Numbered from the stretch's first letter, positions 18,195 through 26,145 are shown. The stretch: 64,000 nucleotides of DNA from Prorocentrum cordatum (GCA_963575745.1 CAUYUJ010022415.1:367001-431000); one strand, 5' to 3'. Notes: generated by a model not told the origin, from the sequence alone. Made by a program: numbers and translations.

Positions 18195-21100
18195 TGCTAA
18201 ATGTGCCTACGGTATCTGCTGGGGCCGACCCCTCTCCCACTCCGTTGATATGCAAACGAGAGCGGGGCTCGAATGTACAAGCACGACCATGTGACTCAGC
18301 AGCCTGAACGAACTTACGGCTCGTGTTCTCGCCCATGATGTTGATCTTCGAACCGACGTCGATGAGTATGGAATTTCCACCATCATCCAAGAACGTCTTA
18401 CTCGGCTGCTTGATGTGCACAGTTTCTGAAGTGTCGGCTGTGTCGGTAGGCGGGTTTCCCCGCGGCACATTCGTACTCCCTGGCGGGTTACCCCGCACGA
18501 CACTGGCATGCGACTCGCTCTCGGCCATGCGTGCCAGGTCAATGTACTGGAAGTACGACACGTGCTGGGCGTGATCACCACGCTCCTCCCGCCAGTTGGC
18601 ATACTCATCACGTATGCTCATATACTGCTCGCGGGTAGTGCGCCTTATCAGCGTTAGGTACGAGTGAAGGGCGATGTCTTGCAGCCCTTCGTTCATGACG
18701 TGATCCCGGTACCGCAGCCACTCCTCGAACTCCTCATTCGTCGCTGAGATGTTGACGGCCCTGGCTGCTGCTGCTGACGCCGCTGAGGATTCTGATAGGT
18801 CTAACGACGGACTATCAGTTTCAGGATTATTGGCATCTAGCATAAACGTTGTGTGTGTATTATCCATCTGATTCTGGAAATGTCGTGCACGCAACTCGCG
18901 CAGCTGATCAGGGTCCAATGACATCTCAACCTCGCCTCCACTCTGGGGAGACATCTGAGGAGTATCCTGCAGGTTTCCCTGCTGAGGCGCCGTCATCGGG
19001 ATAAGCTGATCGAAATATCCCGTTGCCATAGGCGGCCTTACCTCTTCAGGCAGGTGTCCCTGCTGGTGTGACGAAGCTGTCTGCATAGCTAGCATCCTGG
19101 CCGTCATCTCCTCCACCATGCTCCTTAGCTCCCGCAGCTCCCTCATTGACTGTTCGGGAGTCTGACTAAGGGAGCCAGTCCATGGGAAGGACGATGTTAC
19201 AATGCCAGGTGCACGACAGATCGCACATGGTGGCTGCTGTGGATCTCCCTCACGCTGGTTTGTCACGTGGCCCACCACGTTAGAATTCCAGCATCCCTCG
19301 TGGAATAGGTGATTGGACCTCAGGCGATACACACTATCCCTGGGCTGAAATTCTTCGAGGCATACAGCACAGGTGTCCTCCATCCCAGTAAAGACTTCTA
19401 CGTCTGCTACCCTGGGATATACCCGCCGCTGCCTCTCCAGTACCGTCTCGGAGGGCATGAAGGCTGATGGGGGAGTCCCCGTTAGGTCCATCACCTCCGG
19501 CCCTTCGACATTTGGCATGGAAGTGGTAGGAGTCACGGCGGGCGAGTTTCCTCGCAAAGGTGAACCCCTATTCCGCACCACATCGAGTGCAGCTGCACGT
19601 GACTGGTCCCGTACACTTTGCACCGCCTGCCTCCTCATGAAACATGCCTGCTGAGTGCGGTGCGCCTGCCTGATGTAGTCAGGCACGCCCCTACTGCCAG
19701 ACGATATTGAATGGGCAGTGGGTTGCACAACCACCTCTGGTGATGTTGGGGAAGGCATGAAGGCCATGTGCGGGTACATGGAGTGGTCACTGCAGCGCAC
19801 ATTGGTGAGGTTATGCATCTGATCCGCCAATTCCCGAACAAATTTGTTCGGGACCCTTGTACCGTCAGGGTATAATGGCGGATTCATCTGCGTGGGTGGT
19901 GGCCTCTGGCCCTGAGACATGCTCGGATGGGCGTTGAACGCCGGGATAAAGGCTCGTTGCCGAGCGGGGTCCCGTGGGTTGGGACCCTCCGGTTCCCAGG
20001 ACCAGGCTGGCCTCCACCTCTGCCCACTTGGGTGAGGCAGATTATGGTTCTGCACCTGCTGTACCGCGGCCGCCACTCTTGAGCGATAGTCGTCGGGTAT
20101 ACCCGCCCTGTGGTGGCTTGGTGTACCAGGCAGGTTTCCCTGCTGACTCGTTGGCGTGCCGGGCGGCATCATGTTGAGGAGGGCTGTGCTGTGATCAGCC
20201 CTAGCCGCAGCTAACCTCTCCATGAGTGTGCCGTTTACTGCAGGGCGAACAGGTGTCCCAAATGGAGATTGTGCTGGCGGAGCGCCCGCTGGAGTCATGC
20301 CCCTTGGAGTGTGCATGCTCTGTGTGGGGCTTGCGTGCATTGGCTCGAACCGAGCAGGTCCGCTTGTAGGCAGGTTTCCCTGCATGGCTTGACGATTTCT
20401 CGTGGCCATAGCGGACATTGCTCCCTGGCCTGCGGCCCAGGGATCCTGCTGGTACAGCCTGTCCGCCAGCTGTTCTACCTGGTCAGGGTTCAGCGCAGCT
20501 GCAATCTGATCCAGGTCTGAAGTACTTATGGCCTGCCAAGACACGGCGCTCGGCCCTTGGCTTGGGGCACGGCTTGGAGCCGCGCTCCCGGCCTCACTCT
20601 CGGTGATCATAAAGATCCGAAAGATCTCAGGCTGGTTTCCCAGCTGGGTGGGGCTGTAGTGGTCCCCAACGTCCCTGTGGAGGTAGACCATGGCTGGATC
20701 AACGCCCTCTTGGTCTCGGGACCACTTGTACTTAACGCTGGAATCACCAACATCAGCCCACCTATCTGGGGCAGTCATCATACTGACAGAGACTCGCGCA
20801 CGGCGGATCCCCAAATATTCTGGGTTGCGCCATTGCCTTCCAGTGGTCAGGTCCTCTACATGGGAAATGTAATACGGTTCAATGATACCGTTATCTCCCT
20901 CGGACAAGAGGACTCCGTTATCGGACCAACAGAACTTTATACCATCTTGTATGGCCTTGCGCCAATCGACAAAGATGATGAGATCTGATTCTGGGTCCCA
21001 CCCACTGTTCACGGCACGGCGGCGCAATGTCGGCACGAAGTGGATGCGTGAACGGCCTGTCCCCGTTTTCTTCGTGTTGTGCTCAGGTCTACAGGACAGG

Positions 21101-24100
21101 CCGTGCCACATAATGCCTTCGAAAGCGTGCCATCGAGTGCCATGCATGGCGACTTCAGGGTATTTGGCCGGTCTCCCGGCGGGTTCGTCGCACAGTACAA
21201 TGTAGCTGTACAGCGACCATGGAGCGTTCAATTTCCATGAATGCCCCTGAGAGGCGCGGACGAAGATAGCAGGCTCGCCAGAGTCCCGCATTAGCACCTT
21301 GAATTGAAGGCGCTGTTTTTCTTCTCCGTCTGGTTCACGAACATGAACAACTTCCATCATGATGGCTGCGAGTTGGTCAACCGAGCGACCATACAACTGC
21401 TCGCTAATAACTTTGGCCTCTTCATAAGCGTGCCTCGAGTGACTTGTGTTCCAAGGAAAGTTCTCCACGAGGTCCACGAGGTTGATCCAACCATCATGAT
21501 CATCAAAAGATTTCAGGCGCCACACAGGATTATGTGGCTTATCTGGCGCATGTCTACATATCCTGCTGATAGCTTTGCTTAACCTTTTAAGAGTATCATT
21601 GGATCTGGGAAGAATTCCGGCCTTCCTGCATTCCTTCATGAATGGCTCATCCACCGAACGTATCGGTGGGAGCTTCCGAAGTGCCAGTCTATCCCTGATC
21701 AGATCTGGAGTCCCACTAGTGAAGGATGTGTCTCCTGGGTGGTGCAGCTGAACTGCTGGCGGGTTTCCCCGCATCGGAGCCTCTGTTGCTGAAGAGGCTG
21801 CGGCTCCTGAAGAGGAGGAAGCTGCGGCAGCAGCGCCTGGCGGGTTTCCCCGCGGAGATGCGCGACTGGCGCTGCCCCTGATCTTCGGCACCCAGTTACC
21901 CCTCGACATAGCACCTTCATCGGACCTCCTGGAACGAGCCGCCACAGGCGAAGCTGGCGCAGGTGCATACTCACTGCGCTCGAAAGCTGCCGCCCGTTCC
22001 GCAATGGACTTGCTGCGGCTAAGCGAACGTCTTCGTTCCTCAGTGGGGTCCTGGGGTTGCTGCTTGGGCACAGATGCTGGTATAGGAGCTGTGCGTTTCG
22101 GCGCCGGAGGCGGCTTAGGTGTCGGGGGTTCACTCTTGGCCTTCGAAGTTAGTGGGAGTGGGGGCTTTCTAGCCCCCTTCATGTAGAGCTTGCTGGAATC
22201 CTCCAGCATCTTGCGAGTTGCCTCGCGTGTGCGTTCATCTACTGTCTGAATACGCTCCTCATCTTCCGCCACACGTTGAGCCTTTGTCTCGTCCTTGATG
22301 ATCGGCTCTGGTTGTTGGGACTGGCTAGATACGCCAGGCGAGTTTCCTCGCATACCAGGAAGACTAAAGAGCGCGTCTTTCTCTTCCTGGGTCATGGCTA
22401 CCATTCCCCTTGGAGCCGGAGTAGGTTTCTCTTCTTCTTTCGGATCCAAGTGGCCCAAGATCCCGAGACGACTACTCACTGCTGCGATCTCTTCCGGTGT
22501 CATCGGGCCAAGTGGCGGATGGCCCTCCTTAGGAGGGTTTTTGCCCCTGTTGGGGCTCAGGCCTTCGTTGTTTCCAACGGGGCATCCTGGCCTGTGATTC
22601 TGGAACGGCTGGGGACAAGGACCACATGCAGCGTGAGGCCTATACTGCTTGCGAGCCGCGATAATATCTCGCAACTGGGCCCGCGCTTCTTGAATTTCAG
22701 GGCGGCGGATGTTTGTTGCAAGCTGATAGCGTCCACGGATGGGTCTGCCATCGCCGTCCCTATAGGCAGGATTGCCCTGGCCGAAGGCCGAGTGTTCCCC
22801 TTTTCGGCGTCGTGGGTCGTTGTATGGAAGTAGCTGGCCACCTCTTCTGGCAGCGTGTTCCTTTGGGCCAGCCTGTCTCCAATCACGAGGGAGTCGAGCC
22901 TGAGGATGTGGCTCTCCTCTGACGCGCGCATGGGAACGAGATCTTCTGGTGTTCTCATCAGAAGAGGCTGCTGATGCAGCAGGAGCGGCACCCGTTGGAG
23001 GTGCTTGAGGAGGCTCCTCTGCGATCCCGGGTGGATCGCTCGATGGACGCAGGTCCCCCTGCTGGGTGGAGCTCGGCGCAAGTGGCTCTTGTGCCGATGG
23101 TGATGATGGTTCAGACTCATCAGGGTCGAAATCGACCTCTTCCTCACCAGTCACGTCCATCATGAGGATGGTGACGTCATCCTCATCTAACCCACAACCA
23201 TCGCCTTCTACTTCTTCTGATGTCGAACTACCAATTATGATGGCCATTGGCGCATCTGGTAAAGGCAGGTTTCCCTGCATGGCCGGCGTCTGGCCGTCAC
23301 TCGGCTGTCCTGGAGTAGGAGGCACAGTCGTCGGCTCAGGGTCATCGACGAGCATAGGCTGCCTAGCAATGTTACGCATGGCCGCATGGTTTGGCCTCGT
23401 CCCCAGCTCCTGGAGATTCCATCCTGGCGGGGGAAGATCATGACCACGCATAGCCATTGCCATTTCCAGGGCACGACGCCATCTACCATGGGAGTATACT
23501 AAGTGTCGTTGCACTTCCTGAGGATTTATACTGTCAATGAGAGACAAAGCTGCCAAGAGTAGCTCTGAGCTACCGCAAGCATCATTATCATTATCTGTCA
23601 TAATACCAGCTTCAATTTGTTCTTGACTCTCAGGATATGCAATTGCAAGTATCTCATGCACCCACATGAGGGTCTGCAAAAGTGTACGCGGTCCATATTC
23701 GCCTGGAGCAAGCGAACCAGGAGGTATGAACGGAGAACCTGGTTCACCTGCAGTGAAGGCCTGAACAAATGCTTGAGACTCCATTTCAATTAAGTCTTCA
23801 ATCGTATGGGGATACTCTCCCAGCAGAAAAGGCCTGTGTCCAGGCGGGATTTCGGGCGGAGGTTCGAGGTTCTGTTGAACCTCGGAAGGCGAAGCCTCTA
23901 TAGTGGTGTCCTCGCCGTCGCTCTCGTAGGCCATGATGTTGCCTGGGTTCCCGAACATCCAGTCGAAGAAGGAAAGAGGCTCGTTTCCGAGCGTACCGTG
24001 TTCCACGGGAGTGAGTTCATTACTGCCCGTGACGAACCGGCGGACGTACTCGAGGTAATACGCGTATAATCCATGACCATACCCCTCGAGCTCGTCAATG

Positions 24101-26145
24101 TTGTCCATGCCAACGACCCATGTGAAAAATATCTGTTCCATAGCCTCAAAGTCCTGGAGGCTCAGATACTCAATGGATGGTGTGCTTGAGCCGAAATGGA
24201 CTTCGGACGACATGCCCTTTCCATTTCCCTTCGCTGGACAATCTCGCACAAGATGATCGGTACTACCACACTCATGACATTTGAGAACCTGGCCGTCTCT
24301 ACCTCGCGGGTTTCCCCGCCTACCTTTGCCTTTTCCTGAGGTCTCTCTACGGCCTTTACCGCGGCCTTTTCCCCCAAAGAATATCTCATCATGTTGTTCA
24401 TCTGAGAGCCTCTGGAGAAATGCCGCGATACCTCGCCCGTTCAACCTCCGACGACCACGCTTGCCTTTACCCTTTCCTTTAAAACTTCTGCGTATCCTCC
24501 TTCTAACACGACGCACTGGTTTTCGTGTGAACCTCCTCCACCTTCGCTTAGCCTGTTGTAACAGCCAGAATAAATGCTCAGCACGCTGATTGTCGTTATC
24601 CATATTCATGATATCTGACCAATCTAGAGCTTCAACACCATCTGATGATATAGTGTCTGTGTCGGTGCCGGAGTCGAAATCTTCGTCTCCTAAATAGGTG
24701 GATACACCGTCGGTTAGGGGATTTGATTCCCCCCATAACGAGCGGTGTGGTTGTGGTTCTCTAGAAGGAGGGCTGGTTGCCCAGCTTGGTTGTGATCGAT
24801 CCCCTGCTAATAAAGCAATGGATTCTCCTGGGTCATCGGCCCATATGTTTGAGGGCCCGTTTCCAGGCTGGACTTCAGTAGTCAAGGTAGTGTAGAAATT
24901 TCCACTACCAGATCCCCTTCCTCTTCCAAACACGGATCCTATGTTGCCAGGGGATCGTTCGGATAGGTGACCTACCGAACGCATCCTTTCCAGCAACTCA
25001 TCATATTGTTGTTGTGTTCGAGGCATTTGGTGGTTGAGTGGCTGCAAGAGTTGCGTGGCTTTCTGGTTGCCGACGCCTAAGGCGCGGAATAGGATAGTAG
25101 TTAGCAGTTGGAAGTTAGGAAGGTCGAATCCCACCGACTGTGCCTCAAGTCGGGCCATTTCGAATCGGGTAAGAGTGACATCGATTCGTTCCCCGTGAGG
25201 CACATGGAAGTCGATGAGTTGTGTGCCGGAAGTGAGCTGTCGCTCATCTTCCAGGCGTTCGAACTTCATGCTGAGGAGGAACATGATGTAAGTTACTGGG
25301 TCCGTGTGGACCCCATCAATGTCAGCACCATAGTTTATAATGTCAGGCGGTACCCTCATGGCGAGTGTCCTCGCTAGGCCTCCCAGGCCGCGTTGTATTG
25401 CGGCCGCTTGGGCCTGTGGCGTCATACGTCCGCTTGTAACGTTGAGCCACGCGTTGACCTCGTAAATGTACTCACGAAAAGGTACATTACCCTGAGGGTC
25501 CCAGTATGGGCCATGTGTTTGCCCATCGGTGCTGTTATCTCCCCGACGCATGTGTGCGATTGCTGCCCCCAGCGCGAACCATATGATAGCGAAAACGATT
25601 AGCCCAAGAATGTGTAACGAAGAATGGTTATGATGAGCGGTGTCACGCTGGGGTAGCGCCTTGTCGAGTCTTCGAGGCGCTCTGTCTGGCGGGTTTCCCC
25701 GCCCTTGCTTCAGGTATTGCGTTATTGGCTCGTTGCCGAGCGGTTGATAGTAACGCAATGATGAAGCGTATATGGTACCAATCTGGTCGTCTAGACGTCG
25801 TACCTCTCGTGTAGCTTCTTGCTCTTGAATAGATCCTCGTAAATGTACTGGGAGTGGTGGCGCAGGGTAGTAGGTGGTCACGAAGATCGCGCCGAAGAAT
25901 GTGAGGCTGAGAAGAGCAAGAGCTGACCACACGAGAGTGCGGCCAGCTCCGCTACCAAGTCGAAAGTGAGCTTGGTAACTCAAATAGGGCATATAGCCTG
26001 TCATATAGCATCCGATTCCAAGGCGCTGACCGTGGACATCGGATGGCAAATAGCGTCCATCGCTCTGCTGTAGCTGTGAAGGTACAGTATGAGGGGTGGG
26101 CGGATAAGATAGGATAAGATCGATGTAATGATCTTTCCAGCACAT
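18094..26145 (-). CDS. Copia gag and auxiliary polyprotein with Tpt1/KptA domain
   Basis: About 2680 codons. The frame is open from a GTG at 26152-26154; the first ATG is 26143-26145, inside the 5' LTR (residues here are numbered from the GTG). Order: membrane segments ~73-95 and ~181-201; gag-like helices ~220-400; a basic KGKGKGKRGRRR tract; zinc knuckle C626-C639 (CHECGSTDHLVRDC); Pro/Ser-rich linkers; Tpt1/KptA-like domain ~1523-1765; RING-like finger ~2258-2318; protease Asp box D2599 (LIDVGSK, DVG where DTG/DSG is usual). Most of the 38 hairpins lie here. The Tpt1 family removes the 2'-phosphate from RNA splice junctions using NAD+. Its role in a retroelement is unknown. Confidence 0.88.
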   Translation of the reverse strand: MCWKDHYIDLILSYPPTPHTVPSQLQQSDGRYLPSDVHGQRLGIGCYMTGYMPYLSYQAHFRLGSGAGRTLVWSALALLSLTFFGAIFVTTYYPAPPLPVHLRGSIQEQEATREVRRLDDQIGTIYASSLRYYQPLGNEPITQYLKQGRGNPPDRAPRRLDKALPQRDTAHHNHSSLHILGLIVFAIIWFALGAAIAHMRRGDNSTDGQTHGPYWDPQGNVPFREYIYEVNAWLNVTSGRMTPQAQAAAIQRGLGGLARTLAMRVPPDIINYGADIDGVHTDPVTYIMFLLSMKFERLEDERQLTSGTQLIDFHVPHGERIDVTLTRFEMARLEAQSVGFDLPNFQLLTTILFRALGVGNQKATQLLQPLNHQMPRTQQQYDELLERMRSVGHLSERSPGNIGSVFGRGRGSGSGNFYTTLTTEVQPGNGPSNIWADDPGESIALLAGDRSQPSWATSPPSREPQPHRSLWGESNPLTDGVSTYLGDEDFDSGTDTDTISSDGVEALDWSDIMNMDNDNQRAEHLFWLLQQAKRRWRRFTRKPVRRVRRRIRRSFKGKGKGKRGRRRLNGRGIAAFLQRLSDEQHDEIFFGGKGRGKGRRETSGKGKGRRGNPRGRDGQVLKCHECGSTDHLVRDCPAKGNGKGMSSEVHFGSSTPSIEYLSLQDFEAMEQIFFTWVVGMDNIDELEGYGHGLYAYYLEYVRRFVTGSNELTPVEHGTLGNEPLSFFDWMFGNPGNIMAYESDGEDTTIEASPSEVQQNLEPPPEIPPGHRPFLLGEYPHTIEDLIEMESQAFVQAFTAGEPGSPFIPPGSLAPGEYGPRTLLQTLMWVHEILAIAYPESQEQIEAGIMTDNDNDACGSSELLLAALSLIDSINPQEVQRHLVYSHGRWRRALEMAMAMRGHDLPPPGWNLQELGTRPNHAAMRNIARQPMLVDDPEPTTVPPTPGQPSDGQTPAMQGNLPLPDAPMAIIIGSSTSEEVEGDGCGLDEDDVTILMMDVTGEEEVDFDPDESEPSSPSAQEPLAPSSTQQGDLRPSSDPPGIAEEPPQAPPTGAAPAASAASSDENTRRSRSHARVRGEPHPQARLPRDWRQAGPKEHAARRGGQLLPYNDPRRRKGEHSAFGQGNPAYRDGDGRPIRGRYQLATNIRRPEIQEARAQLRDIIAARKQYRPHAACGPCPQPFQNHRPGCPVGNNEGLSPNRGKNPPKEGHPPLGPMTPEEIAAVSSRLGILGHLDPKEEEKPTPAPRGMVAMTQEEKDALFSLPGMRGNSPGVSSQSQQPEPIIKDETKAQRVAEDEERIQTVDERTREATRKMLEDSSKLYMKGARKPPLPLTSKAKSEPPTPKPPPAPKRTAPIPASVPKQQPQDPTEERRRSLSRSKSIAERAAAFERSEYAPAPASPVAARSRRSDEGAMSRGNWVPKIRGSASRASPRGNPPGAAAAASSSSGAAASSATEAPMRGNPPAVQLHHPGDTSFTSGTPDLIRDRLALRKLPPIRSVDEPFMKECRKAGILPRSNDTLKRLSKAISRICRHAPDKPHNPVWRLKSFDDHDGWINLVDLVENFPWNTSHSRHAYEEAKVISEQLYGRSVDQLAAIMMEVVHVREPDGEEKQRLQFKVLMRDSGEPAIFVRASQGHSWKLNAPWSLYSYIVLCDEPAGRPAKYPEVAMHGTRWHAFEGIMWHGLSCRPEHNTKKTGTGRSRIHFVPTLRRRAVNSGWDPESDLIIFVDWRKAIQDGIKFCWSDNGVLLSEGDNGIIEPYYISHVEDLTTGRQWRNPEYLGIRRARVSVSMMTAPDRWADVGDSSVKYKWSRDQEGVDPAMVYLHRDVGDHYSPTQLGNQPEIFRIFMITESEAGSAAPSRAPSQGPSAVSWQAISTSDLDQIAAALNPDQVEQLADRLYQQDPWAAGQGAMSAMATRNRQAMQGNLPTSGPARFEPMHASPTQSMHTPRGMTPAGAPPAQSPFGTPVRPAVNGTLMERLAAARADHSTALLNMMPPGTPTSQQGNLPGTPSHHRAGIPDDYRSRVAAAVQQVQNHNLPHPSGQRWRPAWSWEPEGPNPRDPARQRAFIPAFNAHPSMSQGQRPPPTQMNPPLYPDGTRVPNKFVRELADQMHNLTNVRCSDHSMYPHMAFMPSPTSPEVVVQPTAHSISSGSRGVPDYIRQAHRTQQACFMRRQAVQSVRDQSRAAALDVVRNRGSPLRGNSPAVTPTTSMPNVEGPEVMDLTGTPPSAFMPSETVLERQRRVYPRVADVEVFTGMEDTCAVCLEEFQPRDSVYRLRSNHLFHEGCWNSNVVGHVTNQREGDPQQPPCAICRAPGIVTSSFPWTGSLSQTPEQSMRELRELRSMVEEMTARMLAMQTASSHQQGHLPEEVRPPMATGYFDQLIPMTAPQQGNLQDTPQMSPQSGGEVEMSLDPDQLRELRARHFQNQMDNTHTTFMLDANNPETDSPSLDLSESSAASAAAARAVNISATNEEFEEWLRYRDHVMNEGLQDIALHSYLTLIRRTTREQYMSIRDEYANWREERGDHAQHVSYFQYIDLARMAESESHASVVRGNPPGSTNVPRGNPPTDTADTSETVHIKQPSKTFLDDGGNSILIDVGSKINIMGENTSRKFVQAAESHGRACTFEPRSRLHINGVGEGSAPADTVGTFSIACEYQGSAQHDSYKTNIVSGCGKGPASHPRSR
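19200..19390 (-). other. RING-like finger within the copia polyprotein
   Basis: CAVCLEEFQPRDSVYRL, then NHLFHEGC and after a spacer CAICRAPG match the RING-H2 pattern, with Ser/Asn where the third metal-binding Cys is expected (RLRSNHLFH). If folded it could act as a ubiquitin ligase or a structural zinc site; the missing Cys leaves this open. Confidence 0.65.
20850..21590 (-). other. Tpt1/KptA RNA 2'-phosphotransferase domain within the copia polyprotein
   Basis: Family signatures appear in order: LSKAISRICRHAPDK (R1534, H1535), DGWINLVDLVE, VRASQGHSW (R1633), VAMHGTRWHAFEGI, GRSRIHFVP (R1703), KFCWSDNGVLLSEG and EPYYIS. The four residues of the Tpt1 Arg-His-Arg-Arg set are all present, and the order and spacing fit the family apart from inserts. 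A GNRA hairpin (21166-21180) encodes part of an insert at PAGRPAK. The domain is in frame with gag, so it would be made as part of the polyprotein. Confidence 0.85.
21166..21180 (-). other. GNRA hairpin with GAGA loop
   Basis: Sense: GCCGG-GAGA-CCGGC. It lies inside the Tpt1 domain coding region and encodes AGRPA in a different frame from most copies. A stem unique to this copy combines with a different GNRA loop. Confidence 0.85.
22566..22579 (-). other. GNRA hairpin with swapped outer stem pairs
   Basis: Sense: CGTTG-GAAA-CAACG. The two outer pairs, G-C then C-G in all other copies, are reversed here, yet pairing is complete. Confidence 0.8.
23049..23062 (-). other. GNRA hairpin with GGGA loop
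   Basis: Sense: GCAGG-GGGA-CCTGC. The loop change alters the peptide (QGDLR instead of QGNLP) but keeps the GNRA rule. Confidence 0.8.
24854..24868 (-). other. GNRA hairpin with sense-strand U.G pair
   Basis: Sense: GCCTG-GAAA-CGGGC. The fourth pair is U.G in sense RNA and C-A on the other strand, again pointing to the sense RNA as the folded molecule. Confidence 0.85.
25943..25957 (-). promoter_or_regulatory. Primer-binding site of copia element
   Basis: Immediately inside the 5' LTR the sense strand reads TGGTAGCGGAGCTGG. The opening TGGTAGCNGAG is complementary to the 3' end of an initiator-methionine-type tRNA, the usual primer of many copia elements. This assignment is by resemblance. 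Confidence 0.7.

Larger units (their letters stand above)
10707..25741 (-). repeat. Family of at least 38 GNRA-tetraloop hairpins in the copia RNA
   Basis: Sense-strand consensus: GCNNG-GAAA-CN'N'GC, usually then C. Start positions (plus coordinates; each 14-15 bp): 10707, 10885, 11492, 12280, 13173, 13580, 14902, 15412, 16507, 16765, 17391, 17824, 17913, 18449, 18482, 18969, 19049, 19541, 19951, 20129, 20369, 20630, 21166, 21768, 21839, 22213, 22337, 22566, 23049, 23264, 23831, 23978, 24306, 24771, 24854, 25360, 25688, 25727. Stems: GCGAG, GCTCG, GCCTG, GCAGG, GCGTG, GCGCG, GCACG, GCGGG, GCTGG, GCCGG and CGTTG, each with its complement. Loops: GAAA 26, GCAA 6, GACA 3, GTAA 1, GAGA 1, GGGA 1. 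The loop-closing pair is always G-C. Coding copies fall in three frames (27, 4 and 5); two are noncoding. Weaker relatives lie near 13540, 14393, 14512 and 20343. Confidence 0.92.

Noticed and set aside
20421-20444. 7-bp inverted repeat TCCCTGG...CCAGGGA in the auxiliary region
   Set aside because: Its loop is eight bases and it lacks the family core, so it was not counted with the GNRA hairpins.
10707-25741. Repeated x-G-N-x-P peptide as a protein motif
   Set aside because: Nine coding copies are in other frames and two are noncoding, while arm complementarity is kept throughout, so the conserved object is the RNA hairpin.
10707-25741. CRISPR-like array
   Set aside because: Units are only 14-15 bp, irregularly spaced, vary in stem sequence and lie inside coding sequence of a eukaryotic retroelement; there are no cas genes.
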